This document shows, in pieces, positions 1 to 10,065 of a DNA stretch of 64,000 nt. The translations under genes were made by a program, and so were the position numbers. How positions within the stretch are numbered: the first letter of the stretch is position 1; each line of letters starts with the position of its first letter. The stretch lies in contig QXCR01000155.1 in the NCBI GenBank assembly GCA_004380135.1, positions 1 to 64,000 on the forward strand. Direction: 5' to 3'. This stretch comes from Stemphylium vesicarium (taxonomy: Eukaryota > Ascomycota > Dothideomycetes > Pleosporales > Pleosporaceae). The notes below the pieces were generated by a model that had not been told where the DNA came from, made no database searches, and saw only the letters and a list, made by a program, of their open reading frames with translations.

Positions 1-494
1 GGAGGGTGGGTGTTGCACAATGTTGGGTACGCTGGGCCGCACCTCTGTCCCTGATACATCAAGTGTGGCTGCGCTGTGCATCTCTTAGTTGAACGGAAAA
101 CACTCGGTGAGATAGATGAAGATTTCCAAGAGTTTCTATCTCTATAGCAATGCACTGTGGTTGATCGATGGCTACTCGCAAAATCAGGCTTGACGAATAT
201 CCGGGCAGTACCGTTGATGAAGTTGACGACCAGCTCAAAACAAAATAACGATACCAGAATTTAGTTGATGCATCGAGTTTGTGAGGCTGAGATGTAGTGA
301 GGTGTTGGGGAAAGAACAGCCGGGTTGTCTCGTCGCCCGAGTTCTCAGACACCGGCTGTGTCATGACGTCAAGCCTCATCACCTACTCTGAAACCTCACG
401 TCTGGCCACAAAGATATGAAGATCTGTCGCAACCTTATTTACTGTCTTTCAATTCGAGAGCCTCACGACCGGAATCCTTTGCGATTAAATTAAC
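1..494. other. No convincing gene
   Basis: A 107-codon open stretch on the minus strand (59-382) has no recognisable domain and no clear start context. The rest is probably the 5' flank of the membrane-protein gene that starts at 495. Confidence 0.4.
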
Positions 495-1561
495 ATGGAC
501 ATACCCGGATATGACGCGCTGGTGTATTATGCCACACCACCACACAGCTACATCGGTACCGCCATCTTTCTTTCCTACATCATCGCCGCGCTATATGCAA
601 CGATTAACATCACCTGGTCGCTATACTCGCAATACTCAACTATATTCTACGCACCTAGCTCAGACAAGGATGAAATGCTCAATGCGTCGAAAACGGCACG
701 GGCGCGCCACATCAAGATCTACGCATTCCTCGCTTCCATGAGCTTCGCCACATTATCGTACAACATGCTCATGTTCCTGATCACGCACTATCTGGAATGG
801 AGCGGGGATAAGAGCGGGAGCCAATCGAACGTAGATGCGGAGAAGGTGGCTAGATGGATGTTGGACTCAACGCTTTTCTACGATTTTGCCCAAGATTTAG
901 TCAAGGATGCACCGAACACCATTTGTACTCAAGCTGCAATCCTTGCCACCTGGTTTTGGAACATCTACATGGGCCAAAAGGGTACAGTGCATTCCAATTG
1001 AGAGTCTGGGAGTTCGCTGACGTGAAGATAGCGAGAGAGCGCAAGTACGATGCATCGATGATGCGCAATTACATTTTGCTCAGCCAGATACTACCCATCT
1101 CCTTCACTGTCTCGTTGTTCTCGATACAGCTCCATCTTTCATCCCCAGACATCAGGCCAAAAGCAGCCGCGGAGACCCTTACAAAGCGGGACCCCGCGCC
1201 CAAGCGTCGCAAACCAATAGCTTCACTACAGATTCCCAACATCTTACTGAACGCCGCCTTGCTCGCGCTTCCAGCTCTACGCGCTGATTCTATCTTCATG
1301 TTACTGCTTCTGGTCGCCCGCGCTGTGCTGTTGCTTCCTCAATCTGCTTTGATGAGCCTCAGGGACGCAGACGTCGTCAAGTGTATCACCGTTTCTGGAG
1401 GCTTCGCAGTGGCAAATGCGGCAATATTGAGGAAATATCTAACTCTAAGCGGGCTATTAGATGCACTAGGCGATGGTGGATACGCAGTAAAAGCGTTAGG
1501 ATGGGATGCAATTTTGGGATTCTTTGTTTACGTGGTGCTTGGATGGGGTGGAGGAGTATGA
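495..1561 (+). CDS. Multi-pass membrane protein with a frame break
   Basis: Two open segments in different frames read as one protein. Segment 1 (ATG at 495) has hydrophobic stretches near residues 19-41 and 74-95 and ends in the motif NIYMGQKG. Segment 2 follows from about 982 to 1561 with motifs LLSQILPISFTVSLF and several further hydrophobic stretches, ending WGGGV. The order (paired helices, then a Q-I-x-x-SF-x-x-x-LF helix) resembles a family of uncharacterised fungal multi-pass membrane proteins; this is recalled similarity, not a search. The join needs a frame change near 982. The only GT...AG option there (982-1004) is 23 bp, too short for a normal intron. It is therefore either a real frameshift (pseudogene), a sequence error, or an exceptional micro-intron. 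Function unknown. Confidence 0.5.
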
Positions 1562-1797
1562 AAACTATCTGCTATCTGAACATAGTGTAAGAAAGGCGAC
1601 ACTGGACAACGAAACATAAATCTGCCGTCGGACGAATTTGAGGCTTTTATTGGCCCAAACGGTACTTTTCAACATTCTGGGTATTGTTGTACTTGATCGT
1701 ACTTTCTCGCCATATCCATGTGAGATTTCTGGCCGCCCGTCGTCGTCTCCAGCAAATTATCTCAGCGCTTCCACTTCGCACCTCTAGACGTTACCCA

Positions 1798-1925
1798 CAG
1801 ACTTGCCAACAAGCAAGCCAATCAAGCCGGTCTAGCCTAATATGGTAATCAACCAACTCACATAGGTTAAGGTGTTACTGAATGTAGTTAGATCGGCTTG
1901 ATTGGGTTGCTTGTTGGCAAGTCTG
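1798..1925. mobile_element. hAT-type MITE, 128 bp, with 8-bp target duplication
   Basis: The element starts CAGACTTGCCAACAAGCAA (1798) and ends with the exact inverse of that sequence (1925). The inverted repeats extend to about 36 bp with two mismatches. Both sides carry the same 8-bp direct repeat GTTACCCA (1790-1797 and 1926-1933). An 8-bp duplication and CA(G)-initiated termini are hallmarks of hAT transposons. The 56-bp core cannot encode a transposase, so this is a non-autonomous foldback element. It would fold as a single hairpin if transcribed. Confidence 0.85.
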
Positions 1926-2191
1926 GTTACCCACGATAGGCTTCGGTATGTTGGCCAATCTATTGGTGGTATGGTCCCCTCATCTATCAGCTTTGGCAAA
2001 GGGACGATCGATGGAATGAGACTTACAAACACACTGTGAGCATTGATTCGATCCGACAGCACCCGAAGATCTTGATCGCAGTTCCGGACAGGCATCTTAA
2101 TTGCTTCCAGTTTCCTGACGCGGTCAGAGGTTGTGCAAAGCCATGACACTTCTACGCCTGATCTGTGCAATGCGTCAAGCAAAGGCGTCAT
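1832..2191 (-). CDS. Short orphan ORF, possibly a gene fragment
   Basis: A 119-codon open frame starts with ATG at 2191. No domain is recognised. A good donor (GTAAGTCTC) and a downstream GCTGATAG acceptor occur at about residues 55-69. Splicing there would end the protein a few codons later, before the MITE. Its unspliced 3' end runs into the right arm of the hAT-type MITE (1798-1925), so the last ~30 codons are transposon-derived. It may be the remains of a gene cut off by the pogo-like element just upstream. Weak evidence for a functional product. Confidence 0.2.
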   Translation of the reverse strand: MTPLLDALHRSGVEVSWLCTTSDRVRKLEAIKMPVRNCDQDLRVLSDRINAHSVFVSLIPSIVPLPKLIDEGTIPPIDWPTYRSLSWVTRLANKQPNQADLTTFSNTLTYVSWLITILG

Positions 2192-2221
2192 GACTTCCTC
2201 GAATTTGCTGCAGGAATCGGT

Positions 2222-2956
2222 GTCGTACCCCGTCCTAATACGGACACGAAGTTATATAAAGTTATTTAGGAATTATTATAGGAAACTAAGTACTCTATAG
2301 GCTCTTCCCTTTAAATATAACTAAATAGCGTAGTTTCTTATCTATAGCTAATACGCACTTAATTATTATTGCCTACTCGCGGTTCTTTAGAGACTAATAG
2401 TAAGCCTTCTTCTTATAACTAGATGCGAGCACTCTAGTATTGGTATATATACCTAGGCCTTCCTAGTCTTATTTACATTCTATATATCCTTAGCTCTTAT
2501 GCCTAGCCTCGTACGAGTCCTCTCAAAGAGCTCAAGGAACGCGCGTATCTATACTGGCGTTGCTCCCTCAGCTCGAGCAGCCTCAATCTTTTGACCTACA
2601 ATAGATGCGACGCGTAGGTTACGCTTAAAGAAGGCAGCTGTCTAATGCTTGCCTAAAGGTCCGTGGTCTCCATTCATCCAGAGGATACGATTCGCCATTT
2701 CTCGTGCGCATGCGTGGGAGGGAGGAAAAGCTCGTGCGTCTTCTTCGAGTATCCATTGTACGAGGAAGTCCTCCTGCTCTGGAGTCAATACTTGTTGGTA
2801 TACGTGGCTGGTTTGGCTGTTCCGCGCGCCTCGTACACGGGCCGAGAACGTAGCTTGAGGGAGGTTGTAGGCCTTTGCAGCAGCTCTCTGACTCTGGAAA
2901 ATACCAGCATTAAGATCGCGGATAGCTTCTTGAATAGATTCTTCACGGGTGTCCAT
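2222..2956 (-). pseudogene. Decayed pogo/Fot-like DDE transposase (CENP-B type N-terminus)
   Basis: The first 104 codons from ATG 2956 stay open. They begin with a helix-turn-helix of the psq/pogo kind (AIRDLNAGIFQSQRAAAKAY, then QATFSARVRG), followed by a second DNA-binding segment (LTPEQEDFLVQWILEED). Downstream, in the same or neighbouring frames to about 2222, I read decayed matches to the classic continuation: FFKRNLRVASIVGQKIEAAR, then IRAFLELFERTRTRLG, then LRYLVIFKGKSL. These are broken by several stops. The 2225-2470 stretch is strikingly AT-rich, as expected from RIP acting on a repeat. The catalytic second and third Asp regions are missing, so this copy is dead. Confidence 0.75.
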
Positions 2957-3014
2957 CTGCGCAGCGTGGGTGGCGAGAAAAGTCGTGTTTTGGAGAGGGT
3001 GCTGAACGGCGATA

Positions 3015-3058
3015 GGGTGAGTTGAAACCCCGGGTGACTCGAAACCGGGTGAGCTAGC
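3015..3058. repeat. Short direct repeats flanking the pogo-like remnant
   Basis: Three consecutive imperfect copies of GGGTGANTYGAAACC-like sequence lie just outside the transposase start: GGGTGAGTTGAAACCCC, GGGTGACTCGAAACC and GGGTGAGCTAGC. Clustered repeats at this place fit the terminal or subterminal transposase-binding sites of a pogo/Fot element. The matching opposite end was not located. Confidence 0.4.
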
Positions 3059-3301
3059 TTACTTCTTCGTCGAGAGGAGGATGAGGAGAGTAAGAAACTC
3101 GCAATGTTTTTTTTACTAATGGTGTTCATTCCGCTGCTACAAATGAAACTGCTGTCAAATTGAACGCTTGGGTTAGGTCCCGTATGACTTACTTCACAGT
3201 CCGTCATGGGAATTCAGTGCTCAATTAAATGGTACACCATGTCCCCGCATTCCTCACACTCTTGTCAACATCAGCTAGACAATGCCTTCACTCCGTGCCC
3301 T

Positions 3302-3880
3302 CTACATCTCTCTAAACATCGCCTGCCAACCCGCACTCAAATCTTGGTGAGCGCTTTGGTCGCTTTGCAATATTATCGCTAGCTTTTTCTTCTGTTGTTT
3401 TGTGAACCGACAGGTGAGCAAGTCTGCATGCCATTGACTTGAATCCAGCTCTTTCACCGTCTCAGCGAAATTCGCTCCTCGATACTGGTTCATACCATTG
3501 AGAAGGGTTCCCAATATTGATTTCAGTATTGCAATGAAGTTTTGGTGAGTGTGGTACTCGTTCCAGGCTTCTGTGCTGCTAAAGCCATCCGGCTTGTGCA
3601 GCAGGCTCTGTTGCTTGCGAAGCCTAATAGCATCTTTGAGGTTGTTGATGACTACCTTGGGCGTGAGAAACACATCTTTCAAATCGCTTGCAATGACATG
3701 CGCAAACTCGATAAGATGTCGAGTAGGCACGGTCGCATGATTCAACCTACGCAATTTGCACTGAAATCGCCTCTCCCAAGCTGCACGCCCCAAGATCTTC
3801 GATGAAGTGTTAACGAGATACTTTTTAACCCTCTCGGTCTTCCACTTGAGCTCCTGATATATGCCCTTGTCACTCAACAT
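3302..3880 (-). CDS. Orphan hypothetical protein, 192 aa
   Basis: A single open frame from ATG 3880 to a stop at 3302. The sequence is basic, predicted largely helical, and contains WKTERVKKYL near the N-terminus and FTKQQKKKLAIILQ near the C-terminus. No signal peptide, membrane segment or known motif is visible. It lies directly beside the decayed transposon and has no conserved neighbour. It could be a lineage-specific gene or part of an older, larger gene. Confidence 0.35.
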   Translation of the reverse strand: MLSDKGIYQELKWKTERVKKYLVNTSSKILGRAAWERRFQCKLRRLNHATVPTRHLIEFAHVIASDLKDVFLTPKVVINNLKDAIRLRKQQSLLHKPDGFSSTEAWNEYHTHQNFIAILKSILGTLLNGMNQYRGANFAETVKELDSSQWHADLLTCRFTKQQKKKLAIILQSDQSAHQDLSAGWQAMFREM

Positions 3881-4879
3881 CCTGCTGACACAAAAGGTTT
3901 TAGATGTAGCGGTGTTAGCTGTAAGCAGAAATGATTTCTGTCCGGGATGGGTCGGGTTTGTATGGAGGAAGAATTTTAAATGGGCTTATCGTGCATGTTA
4001 CGAGCCTTGTATCAGTTTCTATGAGATATGACAGCTCTCAAGGTTCAGTAGAGTACCCTGAAGACTGTCAAAGTGCGCCACATGCCCAGTCTTCCTAGTG
4101 ACAACCCGGTCTCAGGCTGAAGCACAGCGAATGTGAAGGGCCGATCAAAGGGATTCACCCCAGTCCCTAGGCCACAAACGGGGTTATCATGCGTTCTCTA
4201 TCTCTAGATTCGTGGGTGTAAGTCTCGCGCTGCTCAGCCGGGGGTGTGTTGTAGATGACATGACAGCGGCGGCCTTCCGATGATGACCGTACTTGGTGAA
4301 TGGCGATGTGGACTACAGCACTGTACGTTCCTTTTGGCATCAATTCGTGATAGACGCAGTAAGATACGCGATGGTTATGCGCTCTCCGCAATGCGACTGC
4401 CAACATACGGAATGGAGTTGCAGTAAAGTTTTAGTGGTTGTAACGATGACGACACTTGGAGATCTGGGTCACAGACTGGTCTAGACTCCGCTTAGTCAGT
4501 ATCGTGATCGCCAATATCACTCACGAAACCGTAACTCGGCATTCTTCTTTCTCTACACATCGGTACCAGTAAGAATTAATCGTAAAACTCATCGCGTAGT
4601 AGTTACACGTAGCAACATAGTCTAGTACAAGAAACAACAGTAAGTAGCAGAAGAGAGATCCGACTTCGCCTATCAATCGTCCAGCTCGCAACGTCGGTTT
4701 GTCGCGATTTTCGAGTGGCCTGCATCACATCCAAGCAGACGCTCATCGCTTCCTTTCTTTATTATGCCTGTCCAGTACCGTTTCCGAATTCACCCAGGGA
4801 TTGGGGTGCTGTACCTGCCTTTTCATTTGTTCTCTTACCATCCTCAACAGCCGCCCGCTGTCCCTTCGCCCATCGGGAA
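3881..4879. other. Intergenic, nothing recognised
   Basis: About 1 kb between an orphan gene and the 3' end of the Gln-rich protein gene. Only short scattered open stretches on both strands; no motif, RNA gene or repeat was recognised. Confidence 0.5.
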
Positions 4880-6604
4880 CTACGGCAATGGATCGAAACC
4901 AGGCAACGGCGGACCAAACCATTGTTCCAAATCTTCATAAGTCGGCGTTGGAGCCCCTGGTGTGTTGTCGTTCGTTGCTGCGTCTAGGGATGGGTCGACG
5001 AAGAAGTCTTCTTGTCCGGTGCCTGTCATAGCCGGGCCTCTCTGCGGCAGTTGTGGGATAGGATAGTCGAGTATTGGTCGCCAGTGGGTCGGGGGTGGCA
5101 TTGCACTTTGCTTATGCTGCGGACTATAATCATTGATAGTCTGAAACAGCGTTGCGTTCTGCGAACGCTGCTGATCGTACCTATCGGGGATCGGGGGTTG
5201 CATTGCGTTGTGCATATGCTGCTGAGTGTGCTCATTGGCAGTCATGAGTGGCACTGAGTTGTGGGTATGTTGCTGATCGTACCCGTTGGAAGCTGATGGG
5301 GGCATTGCGCTGTGCGTGTGCTGCTGATGGTACCCATTGGAAGTCAATGGTTGCATTGGGTTGCGGATGGGCTGTTGATAGTAGCCGTTTGCCTGGTTTG
5401 GGGCACCTGCCTGGGGTGCGAAGGCTATTTGCGCAGGCATCTGCTGACAGGCTGACTGTTCAAGAGTATATCCATATCCATGTCCCTGGAACGCTGGAGC
5501 AGGATTTTGCTGCACGAAACCGTTGTGGCTGCCAGGCTGATGCATTGCAGGATCCACAAGGTCCGGGGCTTGCGTATGTTGTTGTCCGGCCCTCGAATCT
5601 GGTGCACGCGACATTTGCGGGTTCGTGAAAGAGGGCTGATTTGAGAAGGTATGGGGCAACTCAAGAGCATTGCTCTGTGTTCCCGGAAGACGCATTTCTG
5701 GATAATTATTCCTAGGATAAGGCCAGGGAGGCGGTCTCATCTGTCGGGGATCTGAACTCAGTGAGCTTGGTGAGTAAGATCGTTGGTTATGCGCTTCTGA
5801 ATGACATCCAGCAGCAACAGTGGACCTCTCATGGATCTCTGGCAGTCCGTAACCTGGAATCCGGCCTGAATGTGTCCACTGGAGCGCGACATGCTCGTTC
5901 CTCTGTTCAATTCTAGAACTAGCGCCGTGATCACCTCGTCCTGGAGGAAAGGCGTTGCCCTCTACGCGCGGATTTGGATTGACGGAAAGGGTTCGTGGAA
6001 TTTCGAAGTCCGTTCGCGACTGTTGCGATGGATAACGCGCCTGCCCATAGTTCGCGTGCGTGGATTCAGTAGTAGCAGGTAAGTATGCCTGTCTCCACGC
6101 TTCATCTTCCTTAAGCCGTTGATCCCGGACCCGGTTTTGTTCAACCGATGCACCTGGTCCATCATTTGCTGGAACTAGTTTTGCGAAAACTTGGTTTACG
6201 TGCCGATCACGACGAGTCTTGCTTTTGGAGGCTTGACCTGGGCGACTTAGAGCGGAGGATGATGGATTCTTGTCTGCGGGGCTTTTGCCACCATTGACCG
6301 CATCCCCCAGGGGCGGGTTCGAGGCCGACTTCATTAACTTATGCTGTGGGTGGATGTCTTCCACAAAAACAGACTCAGCGTGAACATCAACGGGACGGGA
6401 TATGTCATCGCCACCGCGAAGACCACCTAGAAGGGTATCAGTAGAAGCGTCAAGCTTTCGACCCCTGTGAATCCTGGAAGACCTACTCGTGTCAGAGTGA
6501 CGACGCATCTGCTTTGCTGGACTGGGAGCCGACCCATCGGTTGGGTCCTGGTCGGCATCTACTATGGCCCGCTTTGCCTGCGCGTGGCGCCTGAGCTGTG
6601 TCAT
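4880..6604 (-). CDS. Disordered Gln/Pro/His-rich protein with 17-residue repeats, 574 aa
   Basis: One uninterrupted frame starts with ATG at 6604. The N-terminal third is basic (RRHAQAKRA, then RIHRGRKLDAS) and could hold a nuclear signal. The rest is low-complexity, rich in Q, P, N, H and S. Residues ~406-506 are six imperfect 17-residue repeats of the type NGYxQQHTHxAMPPxxS. The C-terminus is acidic/aromatic (YEDLEQWFGPPLPGFDP), which looks like a short interaction or activation motif. No globular domain is recognised, so this may be a regulatory or RNA/chromatin-associated scaffold; that is inference. The long frame without stops in a repetitive coding sequence supports real coding. Confidence 0.6.
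   Translation of the reverse strand: MTQLRRHAQAKRAIVDADQDPTDGSAPSPAKQMRRHSDTSRSSRIHRGRKLDASTDTLLGGLRGGDDISRPVDVHAESVFVEDIHPQHKLMKSASNPPLGDAVNGGKSPADKNPSSSALSRPGQASKSKTRRDRHVNQVFAKLVPANDGPGASVEQNRVRDQRLKEDEAWRQAYLPATTESTHANYGQARYPSQQSRTDFEIPRTLSVNPNPRVEGNAFPPGRGDHGASSRIEQRNEHVALQWTHSGRIPGYGLPEIHERSTVAAGCHSEAHNQRSYSPSSLSSDPRQMRPPPWPYPRNNYPEMRLPGTQSNALELPHTFSNQPSFTNPQMSRAPDSRAGQQHTQAPDLVDPAMHQPGSHNGFVQQNPAPAFQGHGYGYTLEQSACQQMPAQIAFAPQAGAPNQANGYYQQPIRNPMQPLTSNGYHQQHTHSAMPPSASNGYDQQHTHNSVPLMTANEHTQQHMHNAMQPPIPDRYDQQRSQNATLFQTINDYSPQHKQSAMPPPTHWRPILDYPIPQLPQRGPAMTGTGQEDFFVDPSLDAATNDNTPGAPTPTYEDLEQWFGPPLPGFDPLP
5087..5389 (-). repeat. Six tandem 51-bp coding repeats
   Basis: The repeats encode 17 residues each and sit inside the Gln-rich protein gene. 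Copies are degenerate, best conserved at the NGY/NEH start and the QQH core. The unit length is a multiple of three, so copy-number changes keep the frame. Confidence 0.7.
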
Positions 6605-8298
6605 AGTTCTAATTCTGTTGCGTCTACCAGAGGTGAATCTCTATTAAGAATTTCAATGACGAAAGGTATGTTAGATGTTGATGGAGGTGTATCTCAATCA
6701 AGGGAATCGATACCGAAAGGACGTTTGTGACGATTGAAGATGAGATGCCTGGGATATTTTATGGACTTGGAGCCTGTGGGTAAAGTAATCGCTTCCGTGG
6801 TGCAGAGATATTAAATGTCACCCATAGTTCTACTCCAAGCGCGTCCACGAAAACGCGGTTTCCGGACGAGGGAGCAGGGAGAGGAAAGAGCCTAGTCGAT
6901 GTCGTGAAGGCATGAGTCTTTTCCAGTGCTCCTACCATTCCTCGATTGTGAGGCGGCAAGCAGCATCGTCACAGTTTGGTCGTCGGGGCACGTGATCACC
7001 AAATTCCCAAGGCCACTCCAAGCGCATTAAACAGCTCCCATCGAAACAAGTAAAGAACGCACCGTTTGCTGTGCATCTGCCTGGACATCACTAGTCTGAA
7101 ACCTCGCTCTTGGCCAGGTCATTTCACAAAGGTAACCACTGGCTACAAAGCTCTTCATTCGCAGCCTCCTCGCACATCTCGTAGCATGATATTCGCCACT
7201 TGCACATACGGCTTGGTGTGGGCCATGACTGTTTCCTTCCCAAGAAACTCGCACGCCACGACATTTTTCGATATTGCCATAACCAATGGCCTCATGGTGA
7301 TTGCAATCAATCAATCATTCCGGCAAGCTTTTTTTTTTTTTGCCCCCGATCCTCTCTATTCTGACTTCAGTTCTTGGGCCAGCGCTTGATCCACTTCCTA
7401 GGAGGTCCCGTCGCGCAGATATAGTTAGTAGGCATCGAAGAGATGGCCCAACTATACCAAACTCCCAGCACCTACCTGGTCAACATCATGCCCCATGACG
7501 GTCTCCAAGTAAAAGATCTCGTAGCAACTTCGGGTACCAGCACCGCATTCTTCTACTGCGCGCATCTTAGACCCTGGCGCCTATCCCCTTCTCCATGGCG
7601 GAAAATACGCTAACATCACTCGTGTGTACACGGTAGACTAAGCAAAAAGGTTTCCGAAACCTAAAAAAGACCACATCGTTGCACAACCTGCTCCGCCCTT
7701 TCGCTTTTTCGATTTCCATTACCGCTCGGACTTCTCGGCCGCAACTACGCCGTCTGCTAGGTTTTTTCCACACTAAACTCTTCTCAGGCTCCACTGGTAC
7801 CATGCGGAGAGGTGGGAGTGGGGATGTGTTATTTCTCAATGTCTCAGATGAACATCGACGCCTAGCCCCGCCCGCGCCTTCTAGCATACGCATTTGAACG
7901 TCTGCTCTGCTCGCCTCATTGTGCGCCGTATTGATCGGTACAATTAAGTAGAACTGGCTGAGGTCTAAGTGTGTTGATCACATGGAAAGATGAGAGAGAT
8001 GAACTCATGTTTTTTACTGCGTTTGTGGAGGTTGTGCTGGTGTAGTGTCATTAGTCACATGTAGAACCGGATTCTTATGAGGTTTCATGTACCATTTATC
8101 TGCATAGTACGTACAAGACTGTGTGTTTAGAAATTTATGATTATGATTAAACAAGTCCTAGATATGTTTACAATGTATCCTACACAGGCCACCACTATCT
8201 TATTAAAGAAAGGAGCCACAAAGAATAAAAGGAAGCCGCCGACAAGCTTTCTCAATTTAAACCATCCTACTTCCACCAATTCATCCCTTCAACACCAA
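6605..8298. other. Intergenic, no supported gene
   Basis: About 1.7 kb upstream of the Gln-rich protein gene and downstream of the membrane-protein gene at 8.3 kb. It has a 12-T run (7330-7341) and several unconvincing short open stretches (for example 7066-7389 and 7567-7893). No RNA gene or repeat was seen. Confidence 0.45.
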
Positions 8299-9377
8299 TC
8301 AAGCATAGCTCCCCCCGAACAACGCCACACTCCTGCCCATCCTCCACGCGCCCCAGAGCACCATACCAAGGATACCCAAGTTAGCAAACTGCCTCGCGAC
8401 AACAAGCATGAACGTAGTCGCGTCAACAGAAGTATCAGACCAACTAGATGTGTTGACATAGAGCAGAACGATATCATAAATGATGAAGGTATCGCGGAGC
8501 CAGATGAGAGGGACAACGGTGAAGGCGAAGCGGAGGAGGTCGTTTCGCTCTGGCGACTATACAACGGATTAGTATCAAGGCTACTTTTGAGATGACTGAA
8601 AGGGATGAGTGGTGGAAAACTTACACTATGCGCATTCTTATTCGTAGTCCCAAACTCCCTCAGCACCTCGACGGAAACACTCAGACTAGCCGCCACAACA
8701 ACGGCTTCATGCACGATATACGTAATTCTTGTAGGGCGGTCATGGTTCAGTACATTGGACCACGAGAGCATGGCGTCAGGACCCGTACTCCCAGCGCCAA
8801 CGTCGCGAGCTGCCATACCAAGTCCCCAGGCAGCGAGGCCGGTGCCCAGCATGACGAGCATGATGAACGAGTTCCAAATTTTAGATAGCGTCTTGGGGGT
8901 ACTGATGCCGGTGCCGTTTTCCTGCACGTGGCTCGAGTGGATCCATACGCCGCCGTTGAGCAGCACGGTGAAGAAGATGGTGGCGAGGGTCGTAGTGAAG
9001 GTTAGGGCTGAGACATCCGTCGCGTACCCACTACCGGTAGTGTCATAGGCGCGACGGCCATTCCATCCTAGATCAGCGTCGTAATTGATGGTTCCGGAGG
9101 TCTTGAGGAGGTCGGAGACGAAGCGGCAGACGTAGGCGACGAAGAGGCAGAGTAGCGCCGGCCAGAGGAAGAGATAGGTTCCCAGTGTTGTCTTGAGCGG
9201 ACCATCGCGCGCACTGTTTTTGCTGCCGGGCGCTGTGAAGCGTCGCTGCTTGAGCCGCTGGAAGGTGGGCTTGGATGCGAGGCCCAGGAGGATTAGGGCA
9301 ATGCCTGCTGTGATGACATCGAGGGCGAAGACGGCCTGGTAGGAGTCTCGTTGGTCTTTGAGACTGACGCCTGACAT
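8299..9377 (-). CDS. Integral membrane protein, ~7 TM, 336 aa
   Basis: Two exons: 9377-8625 and 8556-8299. The intron begins GTAAGT and ends TATAG and joins in phase 0; it changes a run-on tail into a sensible C-terminal helix region (WLRDTFIIYDIVLLY, then ILGMVLWGAWRMG). The start is taken at ATG 9377; an upstream GTG is unlikely. Hydrophobic segments are evenly spaced along the whole length (for example VITAGIALILLGLA, LWPALLCLFVAYVC, LATIFFTVLLNGGVWI, FIMLVMLGTGLAAWGLGM). No enzyme motif is present. It resembles uncharacterised fungal rhodopsin-like membrane proteins, without a Lys-retinal site that I can identify. Role unknown. Confidence 0.7.
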
Positions 9378-9413
9378 GGCATTCGTGGGTGGAGTTGTGA
9401 GCGAAGCGAACAC

Positions 9414-10065
9414 TCGTGAGTGAAATATTTATCCAGGAAGTGTTATAGTAGAATGAACCAGTTTAGGTGGAAAAGTAGGTGATCGGGAAGAAATTAGTAA
9501 AGAGGATGCAAATCAGGACAAACCCGCATTTCAACAAAATGCGAGATTGATCTTTTCGTTGCATCCCTGGCCCAACATATGACGTTGATCGTCCGTCACT
9601 CCTGGGGGCATCTCGCCGCGCCAAGATCATGTTGTGTGGAGCAAACTCGGATGCTGGAGCCGAGTCGCAATGACGAAAATGATCGGAACAAACGGCAGGT
9701 ATGGCGACTCAACTGTGCTTGCCTTCACACGCGTGCGGCATAGCCACGCTAGAATGTAGGAAACAGGATCTGTCGTATTCGTAAGTTTGCCGAATGAGAC
9801 ATCTGATTTCAAGACAATACGTGGACGTGTAGAATGTGGAGAGGTTGGTTCGTCTGCAAGCGGCTATGCGGGAGGAGCGCGGACGCTAAGACATCGCCTA
9901 ACCGCCTCTGCGTTTGGCAGCTCGTGGCGTTCACATTAGCACCAGTTTTTTTTTACGGAAACAGTTTGTACAGACTACTTTCGCATTGTTTGTTGCTACT
10001 AGCCGTCATTCGATCATTCATTTTCCTGCGTTGAATCATCTCTCTTGTCAATGTCTCCGCAAGCT
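9414..10065. other. Intergenic, nothing recognised
   Basis: Spacer between the membrane protein 5' end and the ARG1 3' end. Only short open stretches, no motif. Confidence 0.5.

Noticed and set aside
59..382. Minus-strand ORF at the window edge
   Set aside because: No motif, no splice support and no neighbour context; cannot be supported as a gene.
8137..8595. 152-codon plus-strand ORF
   Set aside because: It lies antisense to the second exon and intron of the membrane-protein gene, which has clear splice signals and hydrophobic helices.
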